Made by a program: the position numbers and the translations under genes. 64,000 nt of DNA from Deltaproteobacteria bacterium (GTDB lineage Bacteria; Myxococcota_A; Polyangia; JAAYKL01). Positions 25,924-34,209 of this stretch are shown piece after piece; the first letter of the stretch is position 1; the number at the start of each line of letters is the position of its first letter. The notes beneath the pieces are model-generated. The model saw only the letters and a program-made list of their open reading frames with translations. It ran no database searches and had not been told where the DNA came from. Location of the stretch: positions 1 to 64,000 of the forward strand of contig JAUVDV010000017.1 in the NCBI GenBank assembly GCA_030595125.1, in the 5' to 3' direction.

Positions 25924-26901
25924 ATGAGCGGATCACTGCTCACGGCCGAGATTCCAGGACACGCGTCCGGCCCGTGGTCGTTCCTGAAGGCTGCCGGTGA
26001 GAGCCTTGGATTTTGCGCCATTGGGGTTGCTCGCGCCGGCGAGGTTTCGCAAAGCGCGAGGGACGTGTTCGAGCGGTGGATTGGGTTGGGGTATCACGCG
26101 GGACTCGCATACATGGAGAAGTGGTCCGACGCCAGGATCGACACGGCCCATCATGGAATCGTGGATGGTTCCGCAGCGGTTGTGTGTGCGGCGCTACCGT
26201 ATTCCAGAGGCGCCGTGGAGACGGGGATCTGGAAAAGCGTGGCGGCCCACGCCAGATCGAAGGATTATCACCAGGTGATGGGAGATCGTCTCGGCGGGAT
26301 CGTCCGGGCCATACATGCGCGTTTCCCCGGGACGATATCGCGTGTCTTCGTGGACACCGCGCCGGTGATGGAGAGAACATGGGCCGTTGCTGCGGGTCTG
26401 GGGGGACTCGGGAAAAACGGAGCGCTCATTGTTCCGGGCGTCGGATCGAGAGTCGTGCTCGGAGAGATCGTTTGCTCCAACGTCCCTGAGCCCCAGCATG
26501 TGGAGGTCGCTTCGGTTCGAGGCCCTTGCCTGGAATGCGGAGCGTGTGTGGATGCGTGTCCCACCGGTGCGTTGGCTGCATCCGGGATAATAGATTGCAA
26601 CAGGTGTGTTTCCTATCACACCATAGAGAACACGCGGACGCCCATACCCTCCGATGTGAGCTCGGCAATGACGCTTATTTTCGGTTGCGATCTCTGCATC
26701 GACGCCTGTCCACTCAACCGTGTGGCGAACCGGTGTGAGCTCGATCCGCCGTCAGACAGGGGGCCCGACTCGATGACTCCGCAGGATGTGTCCGAGGCGT
26801 CGGACGAGATCCTGGCCGCTATGTTTCGCGGGACGTGCCTTGAGCGGACTTCCATTGAAACGATCAGACGCAATGCGCGTCTGCTCGTCGAGGCCAATTG
26901 A
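25924..26901 (+). CDS. queG: Epoxyqueuosine reductase
   Basis: Last step of queuosine synthesis in tRNA: reduces epoxyqueuosine using cobalamin and two 4Fe-4S clusters. Start Met25924 (MSGSLLTAEIPGH) is preferred to the track start 22 codons earlier, which has no family similarity. Key motifs: FVDTAPVMERTWAVAAGLGGLGKN with the conserved Asp and Lys, CLECGACVDACPTGA and CNRC, then CDLCIDACPLNRVANR. 325 residues, normal length. ybeY follows immediately. Confidence 0.93.
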   Translation: MSGSLLTAEIPGHASGPWSFLKAAGESLGFCAIGVARAGEVSQSARDVFERWIGLGYHAGLAYMEKWSDARIDTAHHGIVDGSAAVVCAALPYSRGAVETGIWKSVAAHARSKDYHQVMGDRLGGIVRAIHARFPGTISRVFVDTAPVMERTWAVAAGLGGLGKNGALIVPGVGSRVVLGEIVCSNVPEPQHVEVASVRGPCLECGACVDACPTGALAASGIIDCNRCVSYHTIENTRTPIPSDVSSAMTLIFGCDLCIDACPLNRVANRCELDPPSDRGPDSMTPQDVSEASDEILAAMFRGTCLERTSIETIRRNARLLVEAN

Positions 26902-26903
26902 CC

Positions 26904-27401
26904 ATGCGTGAAAAAACCAAAGAGTCGCAACGGCCCGGACCCGTGGTTGATGTACGATGCAGCAGAGCGGGTGGCGGCGTCGATCCCCGGACGGTGAGGA
27001 GGCGTGCGGAGAAGATCCTTTACGCCCTGGACATGGCTCATTCGGAGCTTTCGATCCTTCTTTGCGACGATGACCTCATTCGCGATCTGAACGCAGAGCA
27101 CCGCGACGTGAAAAGCGCTACCGATGTCCTGTCTTTTTCAATGCAGGGCGAGGACGATCCCGCAGATCCGGCGCGGATGTTGGGCGACGTGGTCATCTCC
27201 ATCGAAACCGCTGTGCGACAGGCGAGTAAACATGGGTGCTCCGTCATTGACGAGGTGACTACCCTGCTGGTTCACGGTGTGCTTCACCTGGTAGGTTACG
27301 ACCATCATGACAACGCGGAGGAAAGTCGAATGAACGCTCTTGCCAGACACCTGGAAGGCATCGTTTCCAGGCCGGTGAAGAGATTTCGGATAAGAAAGTG
27401 A
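26904..27401 (+). CDS. ybeY: Endoribonuclease YbeY
   Basis: 165 residues. The zinc-binding signature HGVLHLVGYDHHDNAEESRM (H-x3-H-x5-H) is intact near residues 125-140, and KSATDVLSFSM and LGDVVISIETA are typical. Single-strand-specific endonuclease for 16S rRNA 3' processing and ribosome quality control. ATG 26904 is preferred; the track uses TTG 26898. The gene begins 2 bp after queG, so translational coupling is likely. The 30-residue N-terminal extension is polar. Confidence 0.94.
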   Translation: MREKTKESQRPGPVVDVRCSRAGGGVDPRTVRRRAEKILYALDMAHSELSILLCDDDLIRDLNAEHRDVKSATDVLSFSMQGEDDPADPARMLGDVVISIETAVRQASKHGCSVIDEVTTLLVHGVLHLVGYDHHDNAEESRMNALARHLEGIVSRPVKRFRIRK

Positions 27402-27791
27402 AAAAAAACGAAAATACCTACTTGACCTCCCGGAAAAACTAATTTAGAAGCCCGCCCCCATTTCAGCCCGTTTCCACTCTTTCTGTGAAAAAAGAACGGT
27501 GTCAAATATGAGCCATGCAGGTGTCAAAAACAACATGCCTCGCTTGTGTATATAACCCAGAGAATTGGCCAAAATAGCTGTTTGCCATGGAATATCAGCA
27601 GTTTCGAGAGATTTGTCTTTTGGGGTCGGAGTTGTTTCGGAGGTTCTTTGCAAGATAATGCTTCGGGTGGCGTTTCTGTGGATAAATAGTGGATAACTTG
27701 GGTGGGGAAATCACAAGATCCCGATTTCACTGGCACTCGGTGCCACCGACAGGAATCACGATTTGGTGATTTTGGGGCTGTTATGGAGGTG
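27402..27791. other. Gene-free region after ybeY with DnaA-box pair and inverted repeats
   Basis: 390 bp, visibly more AT-rich than its neighbours and without a convincing ORF. Contents: two DnaA-box-like 9-mers (27677-27696), TGGCAC-TCG-GTGCCA (27731-27745), and AATCAC-GATTTG-GTGATT (about 27753-27770), the last possibly a terminator for the gene at 27792. The start of the region has an A-rich tract (GTGAAAAAAAACG) after the ybeY stop. Confidence 0.55.
27677..27696 (+). promoter_or_regulatory. Pair of DnaA boxes, 11-bp pitch
   Basis: TGTGGATAA (27677-27685) is the exact complement of the DnaA box TTATCCACA; AGTGGATAA (27688-27696) is 8/9. Same strand, 11 bp apart. No dnaA, dnaN or other origin gene is in the window, so this is not called an origin. 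Confidence 0.45.
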
Positions 27792-28115
27792 CTATAGATC
27801 CAGGCAGGTTTCCACGGCTCTGTGAAACGCCTCCAGCAGAACCCCGTGATTTTGCTGTTCCCAACAATTGGGGAAGCTCTCACGGAGCAGGTCGGGGCTG
27901 ACTGACAGAGCATCCGAGACGCTCTTTCCCGTGAGGAACCCGGCGACATCCGCGCAACCGGCGATCTCGGTGGTGGCGTTGGTGCCGAGACCGAAAGAGA
28001 CGCTGAGAATAATGCTTTCCTTGATCACGACTGTGGCGATGACGTGGCTGTCTTTGCATTCGAACTCACCGGTTCCGGTGATTGTGCTCGAAGATGTCGG
28101 ATCAGTAGGGTTCAT
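27792..28115 (-). CDS. NifU_N-like small protein
   Basis: 107 residues. The second half (GCADVAGFLTGKSVSDALSVSPDLLRESF, quoted here in part, then LLEAFHRAVETCLD) follows the pattern of NifU/IscU-type scaffold proteins: a Gly-Cys followed by a helix, L-x-x-G-K-S-V-x-D-A-L, and a final C near the end of a helix. The N-terminal half is a beta-meander like that of NifU_N, but the first of the three usual Cys ligands is missing. It may be a diverged FeS scaffold or a structural relative without cluster binding. Lies divergent from ybeY and just downstream of the CRP-like gene on the same strand (45-bp gap). Confidence 0.55.
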   Translation of the reverse strand: MNPTDPTSSSTITGTGEFECKDSHVIATVVIKESIILSVSFGLGTNATTEIAGCADVAGFLTGKSVSDALSVSPDLLRESFPNCWEQQNHGVLLEAFHRAVETCLDL

Positions 28116-28149
28116 ATGACTACACCTAACTGCACGATTGCTTTTCAGA

Positions 28150-28165
28150 AATGATAACGATCATA
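28150..28165. promoter_or_regulatory. Weak Fur-box-like palindrome upstream of the NifU_N-like gene
   Basis: ATGATAACGATCAT is an imperfect inverted repeat about 35 bp before the start of the NifU_N-like gene; TGATAAC-G-ATCATAC matches about 10 of 14 positions of the 7-1-7 Fur pattern TGATAAT-N-ATTATCA. It overlaps the 3' end of the CRP-like gene. Confidence 0.2.
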
Positions 28166-28892
28166 CATGGGAAGTAATACCTGACGCGAGATCTTCCAGT
28201 GTGTCCCTATCTCTGATGAGGATTCCCCTCTTGTCGTTCGTCACTATGTTCATTTTTCGCCATCGGCTCATCACCCGGATCGCCGTTTCGACGGTGGTCC
28301 CGACAAGGTCCGCGATGTCCTGCCGCGAGAGCACGATGGGGATGGTTGTGCCGTCGATAGTGGGTTTCTCGCCTATCCGATCGGCCAGCTTGAGCAGGAG
28401 GTGTGCGATGCGGTACTCCACGCCGCCCGCAGCGAGCTCCTTGATCTTTTGCATCAGCATTCGCTGTCGGCGCGCCATGCCTCTCAGGGAGCGCAGGGCC
28501 ACGCCGGGCACGTTGGCGAGCAGATCGAGAATCTGTTGCCGGGGGACGCACAGAAGGCTTGTGGGAGACAGGCAGATCGCTGCGGTTGTGTACGCTCCCC
28601 CCACCAGTGTCGATGTTTCGCCGATGGCATCCTTCGGCCCGTAGATTTCGATGATCACATCCTTGCCGGTTTCCGAGTGCTTGATGATCTTGATCCGACC
28701 CGAGATCACAAAATACAGGTACCGACAAATATCCCCTTCGTTCCAGATCAGAGAGTGACGATCCAGGCTCAGGCTGGTAGTCTCCCTTGCCACAGTTGCG
28801 AGGCGACTGTCAGGAACTTCCGAGAAGACCTTGAACGATCTTAGTTTTTCCAGTACGTCCGCACCCATCCGAGGCTCCCTTTTGTTGGACAT
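28161..28892 (-). CDS. CRP/FNR-family transcription regulator
   Basis: 243 residues. Cyclic-nucleotide-binding fold (about 15-130: LIWNEGDICRYLYFVISGRIKII, IYGPKDAIGE), the long dimer helix (about 130-160) and a Crp-type winged helix-turn-helix (LSRQDIADLVGTTVETAIRVMSRW). The Cys tetrad of FNR is absent and the cAMP contact motif is not clearly kept (GPKDAIGE rather than GExFGE-RSA), so the effector is unknown. Expressed divergently from the ECF sigma gene across 96 bp. Target genes cannot be assigned from this window. Confidence 0.9.
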   Translation of the reverse strand: MSNKREPRMGADVLEKLRSFKVFSEVPDSRLATVARETTSLSLDRHSLIWNEGDICRYLYFVISGRIKIIKHSETGKDVIIEIYGPKDAIGETSTLVGGAYTTAAICLSPTSLLCVPRQQILDLLANVPGVALRSLRGMARRQRMLMQKIKELAAGGVEYRIAHLLLKLADRIGEKPTIDGTTIPIVLSRQDIADLVGTTVETAIRVMSRWRKMNIVTNDKRGILIRDRDTLEDLASGITSHV

Positions 28893-28988
28893 GAACTACC
28901 GTGGCTTGAAGCAAGTTGTCAATCCGCTAATCGGTCCTCGGGATTGCGGACGCCAAAACGAGGTGTTAGAGTTTAGCGATGGAATAGC

Positions 28989-29729
28989 ATGACCGCCATG
29001 ACCAAACGCGCCAACATTGCGGTCTCCACGGAAACCTCCGGGAAAACCGCCAAAACCACGTCTGCTTCGGTGAATAAAGGCGCCCGTGGACTGTCCATCA
29101 CTAAGAAGACAGCAGCTGACCGAAAAGCGGAATCGAAAATAGACTTGGAATTGGTTCAGCGCTGTCAGAAGGGCGACGATGTTGCGTTCGGCCAGCTGAT
29201 AAGCCGATACCAACGAAAAGTTTTCACCATCGCCCTGGGCATGGTGAAGACACCCGACGACGCCATGGACATCGCTCAAGAAGCGTTCATAAAGGTCCAT
29301 CGCTACATCGGGAACTTTCAGGGGTCTTCGAGCTTTTACACTTGGCTCTACCGCATTATCGTCAACCTTTGCATCGATCATCTCAGGAGATCGGGGAAGT
29401 TTGCGAGTGTCGAGTTTGATGAGAGAATATATGCAAACGCATCGAGAGGCGGAAAAGAGGGAGTCCTGTCCTCGGGACTGGACGGAGATCCTTCGCGCAA
29501 TCTCGGGCGAAAGGAGTTGGCCGAACACATCCAGATGGCGATCGACGAGTTGCCGCCCTACCACAGGGCCGTGATCGTTATGCGCGAGATCGAGGGGATG
29601 TCGTACGCTGATATGGCAAAGGCAATGAAGGTGTCAAAGGGAACAATCATGTCGCGGTTGCATCACGCAAGGCAAAAGCTGCAACGTTCCCTCAAAGATT
29701 ATCTTCAAGGTGAGCTGGTGGTGAAGTAG
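28989..29729 (+). CDS. ECF (RpoE-like) sigma factor
   Basis: 246 residues. A basic, Ser/Thr-rich N-terminal extension of about 50 residues precedes region 2 (DLELVQRCQKGDDVAFGQLI; DAMDIAQEAFIKVHRYIGNF; SSFYTWLYRIIVNLCIDHLRR) and region 4 (AIDELPPYHRAVIVMREIEGMSYADMA; KVSKGTIMSRLHHARQKLQ). The quoted blocks are the usual -10 and -35 recognition parts. Alternative ATG at 28998. The next gene, 16 bp on, encodes a single-helix membrane protein of anti-sigma form, so the pair probably makes a regulated extracytoplasmic response. Target promoters are not evident. Confidence 0.93.
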   Translation: MTAMTKRANIAVSTETSGKTAKTTSASVNKGARGLSITKKTAADRKAESKIDLELVQRCQKGDDVAFGQLISRYQRKVFTIALGMVKTPDDAMDIAQEAFIKVHRYIGNFQGSSSFYTWLYRIIVNLCIDHLRRSGKFASVEFDERIYANASRGGKEGVLSSGLDGDPSRNLGRKELAEHIQMAIDELPPYHRAVIVMREIEGMSYADMAKAMKVSKGTIMSRLHHARQKLQRSLKDYLQGELVVK

Positions 29730-29745
29730 GAATATCGGTGATGTC

Positions 29746-30294
29746 ATGAAACGCTTGTCTGAAAAATTGCTCGCACGTTATCACGATGGGGAGATCGGCG
29801 AGAAAGACATGAAACGGATCGAAGCACTCATTGAGGAGTCGTCGGGAGATCGGGAGTCCCTGGAAGGGATGTCTCGGATCGGAGATCTCCTCCGGTTGAT
29901 GAACGAGGAGAACCTGGATTCGGTATCCTTCGAAGGCTTCGAACAGCGCGTCCTGAACAGTCTCGATCGCGCCGAGCGTCCGGGTTTCTTCGAAAGCGCC
30001 AGGGTGTGGATGAGTGAGTTCTTCGAGCATCGCAAAACTGTCTGGATCCCGACGGCATCACTCGTCGGGGCGGCGGCAGCCGTATTGCTTGCGCTTCCGC
30101 TTGTAACGGGCACGGTGCCGCCGGCAACAGATCCGGGAGGCGACGTCTCCTCGGGGATATGGGCGGCAGCGGCAGACAGTTCACCCGGCGGTTCCGAGGT
30201 TTCATTGATGAACCGGGGACAGGCTGTGGGAACGGAGTACAGTGTGCTCAACGAGCGCGGAGAAACGATCGGCGTCGTCTGGATAAACGAATGA
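29746..30294 (+). CDS. Candidate anti-sigma factor (single membrane helix)
   Basis: 182 residues. Cytosolic N-terminal ~100 residues start MKRLSEKLLARYHDGEIGEK, with the helical look of anti-sigma domains (SEKLLARYHDGEI is like the xxLSAYLDGEL start of such proteins), then one membrane helix near residues 102-126 (PTASLVGAAAAVLLALPLVTGTV) and a ~55-residue outer domain ending in NERGETIGVVWINE. The HxxxCxxC zinc motif (ZAS) is absent. The function is inferred from position 16 bp after the sigma gene. Confidence 0.7.
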   Translation: MKRLSEKLLARYHDGEIGEKDMKRIEALIEESSGDRESLEGMSRIGDLLRLMNEENLDSVSFEGFEQRVLNSLDRAERPGFFESARVWMSEFFEHRKTVWIPTASLVGAAAAVLLALPLVTGTVPPATDPGGDVSSGIWAAAADSSPGGSEVSLMNRGQAVGTEYSVLNERGETIGVVWINE

Positions 30295-30331
30295 TGGATT
30301 TCTCGAGAAAGGTGACGAGGGGCACAGAATC

Positions 30332-30802
30332 ATGAATGCGAGGCTGTTAGCCATAATAGTCGGCCTTTTTCTTCTCCTGGGCGCGACCGCGTCGCAAGCC
30401 TCGGACAAGGTGCGATGCGAGGTGCTCACCATCGAGGCGTCGCGCAGCGGCCAGGGGATCGATCCGGCGCTTGCACAGCACGCGTCAATTTTTCAGAAGG
30501 CGCCATTCTCGGGTTTCGACACATTCAAACTGGTTCATCGCCAGTCGTACGAGTTGACCCTGGGAGTTCCCGCTGCCCTCGCGATGCCTCAGTCGTTGAC
30601 GGGATCACTCCAGTTCAACAGCCGGCTGCAGGGGAGACTGGATCTCACCCTCTCCATCGTGCGCCCGCAGCGCAGCCCGATCCTCATCAACGGAAAAGCG
30701 ACACCCGGCTCCCCCTTCTTCGCGGCCGGTCTCAAGAGCGCTCATGGACGATGGGTCTTCGGCATCATCTGTGACCGGGCCAACGGCCTGATCCAACACT
30801 GA
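30332..30802 (+). CDS. Secreted protein of unknown function in the ECF cluster
   Basis: 156 residues: Sec signal peptide (LLAIIVGLFLLLGATASQAS), then a ~130-residue mainly beta domain with LVHRQSYELTLGVPAALAMP, LQGRLDLTLSIVRPQRSPIL and two Cys that could pair. No family recognised. It lies 37 bp after the candidate anti-sigma gene and is probably in the same operon; being secreted, it might take part in sensing envelope stress, but that is guesswork. Confidence 0.65.
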   Translation: MNARLLAIIVGLFLLLGATASQASDKVRCEVLTIEASRSGQGIDPALAQHASIFQKAPFSGFDTFKLVHRQSYELTLGVPAALAMPQSLTGSLQFNSRLQGRLDLTLSIVRPQRSPILINGKATPGSPFFAAGLKSAHGRWVFGIICDRANGLIQH

Positions 30803-30902
30803 TTTCACGGCCTGAATAATTCCCCACCCTCGAGATCTCGCAAGGCCCATCGCAACCCCGAAAACTTGACTCGTGATCTGGATGCCTGGAACCTGTTGAC
30901 AG

Positions 30903-32240
30903 ATGAGTTTTGTCAGAAAAAAGCAAGCCACTACAAGACGACTCCTGATTTCGCTTGTCGGCGTTTTCATCTTCTTGAGCGTAGACGTTCCCGTTGCGTT
31001 CGGATCTGATGACAAAGAGCCTCATTTTTATTCGGGGCTGGATGTCGGATTCGGTTCCGTCGACGAGGACTGGTTCTTCTCGGTCATGCTGGAGCAAGGA
31101 TTCTCATTCGGTGGTCTGGATGTTGCGCTCTGGGGCCCTTTGAGATTTCGCGTGATCGACAGTGATCCTCAGGATGATGGTACGTTGCGTGAACAGGATT
31201 GGGACGAGCCTTCAGACTTTGCGCGCATAGCCCGTTCGGTAACGTATTTTCACGAGTGGGACGATGCCGTGCTCGATATCCGATTCGGCGAGCTGAACGG
31301 CGTCGGCGTGGGGCACGGCTCGGTCATGGATTGTTACTTCAATTCCACCGACATGGATCACTACCAGGGGGGGCTGACCCTGGATGTGGATTATAACGGC
31401 AGCGGTCTGGAACTGGTCACCGAGAATGTTGTCAGCCCCGAGATTCTGCTGGGTCGCGTGTACATTGCTCCGATCGCCTGGTTCATCGAGGGAGACTGGC
31501 CCACGCGACTCGTGTTCGGGTACACCCTCGGCGCCGATATCAGCGCGCCGCGTCGCACCACTGCGAATAGCCCCACGACCTTACCCATCACGGGAGGAGA
31601 CGTATCGCTTACCCTGCTCGACAATGATGTGGTGGAGCTGACCCCCTATCTGGATATGATGGCCATGGACGGCGATCTCGGGTTGCATGCGGGCCTGGCG
31701 ACTTCATGGACCCTGTCACAAGAGCGAAATGTGTTCCTGCACCTGCGCGGCGAATACCGGCGCCTTGGAGGAGACAGCCATCCGGCGATTTTTAACCCGT
31801 TTTACGAATACAATCGAAGATATTATGGCCTGGACCCGGTGACCGACATGGAAAACACGCTGGCCGATTCCCTCGCCAACGATGGGTCCCAAACGAGTGA
31901 TGGGTTCATGGCCCATGCCGTTTTTGATTGGGACGAGAAGGTTCGTGTGGGAGCGCGCTACGACTCGGAGGGGCGTGACCGGCCTCACTGGGTGATGTTC
32001 AGGCTGGACGTGTCACCGGTGGAGCGGTTTTCCCTGGCCGGGTTCTACTCCGGTCAGGACAGGAGGCGCGGCGCAGGAGTCTTCTCGGTTGATTCGCTGA
32101 TCGGCGCGTCCATTCACTATCAGATTGTTGGGCCGTTGCGAGCATTCTCCGAGTTCACTCGAAGATGGCGGCGAGTGGGTGCGACCATGGACTGGGCCAA
32201 CGAATCTGCTTTCGGTGTAGGTTTGCTCTTCACCTATTAA
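30903..32240 (+). CDS. Putative outer-membrane beta-barrel protein
   Basis: 445 residues. Sec signal peptide (LLISLVGVFIFLSVDVPVAFG) followed by alternating polar/hydrophobic strands typical of barrels: FYSGLDVGFGSVDEDWFFSV, RLVFGYTLGADIS, VFLHLRGEYRRLGG, VRVGARYDSEGRDRPHWVMF, ending in Phe/Tyr (FGVGLLFTY), the C-terminal aromatic residue usual for BAM substrates. No specific family recognised. Follows the ECF operon by 100 bp and may be one of its targets. Confidence 0.7.
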   Translation: MSFVRKKQATTRRLLISLVGVFIFLSVDVPVAFGSDDKEPHFYSGLDVGFGSVDEDWFFSVMLEQGFSFGGLDVALWGPLRFRVIDSDPQDDGTLREQDWDEPSDFARIARSVTYFHEWDDAVLDIRFGELNGVGVGHGSVMDCYFNSTDMDHYQGGLTLDVDYNGSGLELVTENVVSPEILLGRVYIAPIAWFIEGDWPTRLVFGYTLGADISAPRRTTANSPTTLPITGGDVSLTLLDNDVVELTPYLDMMAMDGDLGLHAGLATSWTLSQERNVFLHLRGEYRRLGGDSHPAIFNPFYEYNRRYYGLDPVTDMENTLADSLANDGSQTSDGFMAHAVFDWDEKVRVGARYDSEGRDRPHWVMFRLDVSPVERFSLAGFYSGQDRRRGAGVFSVDSLIGASIHYQIVGPLRAFSEFTRRWRRVGATMDWANESAFGVGLLFTY

Positions 32241-32293
32241 ACGTCATTGACAAATTACTAGAAAAAAGTGAGCCGAAACATGCCACTAAAGCA

Positions 32294-32310
32294 ACTCAAT
32301 TGCATTGAGT
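32294..32310. repeat. Inverted repeat upstream of the zinc-ribbon kinase-like gene
   Basis: ACTCAA-TTGCA-TTGAGT, perfect 6-bp arms, about 100 bp before the ATG at 32409 in a 168-bp gap. Operator or hairpin; too short to decide. Confidence 0.3.
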
Positions 32311-32408
32311 GCATATGATGACTTACTCGGTTTACAGTTGAATATGAAGCTGCTAACATCGCGACCTAACTTGTTGGAATTTCTATGTTGATGGGAGGAC
32401 TGTAACCA

Positions 32409-34184
32409 ATGAGCAGGTGTTCCCACTGCGGTGAGACTCATGGCGCGGACAACCATTTCTGCCCGGTGACGGGCAAGCCCATTGAACTCGGGCCACGCCT
32501 CGTCGGTCAAACTCTGCTAGATCACTACAAGATTGTTACCATTCTGGGAGAAGGTCCCACCGGTATTGTGCTCGAAGTGGAGAATATGCAGACAGGTCAG
32601 CGCCTGGCTGCCAAGCTGATCCACCCACAACATACGCGTGGCGGAAATACTGCCGATCTTCTGCTCAATGAGGCCCACAAGGCAGGCAACCTCAATTGTC
32701 CGAACATCGCCAGGGTGATCGAGGTCGGGCGCGATACCGGCGCGGCGCCGGCCATTGTCCGGGAGTTGATGGTCGGAGAGTGTCTTGAAAATTATATAGA
32801 TGATCGGGGTCAGATACCACTGGGCGAAGCTGTGGGCATCACTTCCGATATTCTCAACGCGCTGAATGCCATTCACAAGGCGGGTATTCTCAACCTGGAT
32901 TTATCCCCCGCAGATGTGTTCCTGGACGAGTCCACCGGAAACAGGATTACCAAGCTCGTCGATTTCGGCGAAGGATATGTGAAATCCGGACTCTCTTCAG
33001 ATGGCGACGAAGAACCGGAGAGTTACAAGTACTACGCTCCGGAGCAACGGCGAAAAGGCTTCAAGGGAGATCATCGGGTCGACATTTTTGCGGCGGGCGC
33101 GATCATGTACCATATGGTAACGGGCCAGGAACCCGCAAGGATTCCGGCGCCGGCCAACTCGTTACGAAAGGACATGAGCCCCAAGCTCGCGGCCGTCGTC
33201 CACAAGGCGCTGGCCGCCGCGCCGGACAATCGTTATCAATCCGTCAAGGATTTCAAGAATGATCTCGAGGCGGCTTCGAGGGAACTGGTTCCCGCTCCGG
33301 CGCCACCCGCTCCCGCGCCGCCTGCTCCTGTGGCTCAGGCAGATCCGTTAGTTCCGGCACCGGCCCAACCGGTTGCTCCCCCGGCAGCCGTGATTCCAGC
33401 TTCGGAAGTGGAGCCGGAGGTAATTGATCTGCAACCTGAATCAGCGGTCAGTTACGATGAACCAACGGGCAGCGACGAGGAGTTGGCCCAACCATCTGTC
33501 ATCGTGGACATGCCCGAGGTTGAGGCGGCGGCTTCAAAACGAAAGCTCGTCACAATTCTGGCGATCGTCGGGGTGCTGGGCGTGGTTGGGATCATCCTGT
33601 ACTTCGCGCTGGGTATCGGCGGCGAAACTACGGAAGCGCAGTCGGACCAGGAGACGGTTGCTCCCCGAGAGAAAGTTGCGATCACCATCAAGGTAATGCC
33701 CGAGAATGCGACGGTCAGCGTGGATGGGAAGCGCGTGGAGGGTAACCCGCCGGTAATCACAGTCGAAGCAAGTGATGAGTTGCATACGGTCAAGGCGGTT
33801 GCGGAAGGGTATGAGTCCCTCGAAAAGGATGTGAACTTCGACAAGACCAAGGATGTTAAATTTGACCTGATGATGATTGTTGCGCTTGAGAACGAAACGG
33901 ATAAGGACGGCGTCAAGGAAGATGATGTTGAAGAAATAGTGGAGCCCGAGCCTGCGGTCGAGCCTGAGCCCGAGCCGGAGCCCGAGCCCGTTGTTAAACC
34001 GAAACCCAAGCCCAAGCCGAAGCCGATAGTAAAACCGAAGCCCAAGCCGAAGCCCAAGCCGAAGCCCAAGCCCAAGCCGATAGTAAAACCGAAGCCGAAG
34101 CCCAAGCCGAAGCCGAAGCCCAAGCCGACGGGCAAACCGAAAAAGAAAAAGGGCGGATTCGACACATCGAATCCGTATGGTTAG
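32409..34184 (+). CDS. Zinc-ribbon / degenerate Ser-Thr kinase / PEGA membrane protein
   Basis: 591 residues. N-terminal zinc ribbon (CSHCG...HFCPVTG), kinase-like domain about 40-295 with glycine loop [13 protein letters not shown], the ATP lysine in LAAKLI, and DFGE, but the catalytic loop reads [14 protein letters not shown] instead of HRDLKPxNI: the Asp is kept while His, Arg, Lys and Asn are changed. Then a Pro/Ala-rich linker, one membrane helix ([24 protein letters not shown]), a PEGA domain ([20 protein letters not shown]) and a C-terminal EPEPEP and PKPKPK tail coded by short tandem DNA repeats. Probably a pseudokinase or weak kinase signalling across the membrane. Strong site GGGAGGACTG before the ATG. 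The next gene encodes a TPR-PEGA protein. Confidence 0.85.
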   Translation: MSRCSHCGETHGADNHFCPVTGKPIELGPRLVGQTLLDHYKIVTILGEGPTGIVLEVENMQTGQRLAAKLIHPQHTRGGNTADLLLNEAHKAGNLNCPNIARVIEVGRDTGAAPAIVRELMVGECLENYIDDRGQIPLGEAVGITSDILNALNAIHKAGILNLDLSPADVFLDESTGNRITKLVDFGEGYVKSGLSSDGDEEPESYKYYAPEQRRKGFKGDHRVDIFAAGAIMYHMVTGQEPARIPAPANSLRKDMSPKLAAVVHKALAAAPDNRYQSVKDFKNDLEAASRELVPAPAPPAPAPPAPVAQADPLVPAPAQPVAPPAAVIPASEVEPEVIDLQPESAVSYDEPTGSDEELAQPSVIVDMPEVEAAASKRKLVTILAIVGVLGVVGIILYFALGIGGETTEAQSDQETVAPREKVAITIKVMPENATVSVDGKRVEGNPPVITVEASDELHTVKAVAEGYESLEKDVNFDKTKDVKFDLMMIVALENETDKDGVKEDDVEEIVEPEPAVEPEPEPEPEPVVKPKPKPKPKPIVKPKPKPKPKPKPKPKPIVKPKPKPKPKPKPKPTGKPKKKKGGFDTSNPYG

Positions 34185-34209
34185 TCTCATGCAAATCGGA
34201 GGGAGTTCG

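Noticed and set aside
27402-27791. Chromosomal replication origin
   Set aside because: Two DnaA boxes and AT-rich DNA are not enough; no dnaA/dnaN/gidA neighbours and no box cluster.
33452-34190. Reverse ORFs of 218-237 codons rich in Gly/Leu/Phe opposite the Pro-Lys tail
   Set aside because: Artefact of the tandem DNA repeats.
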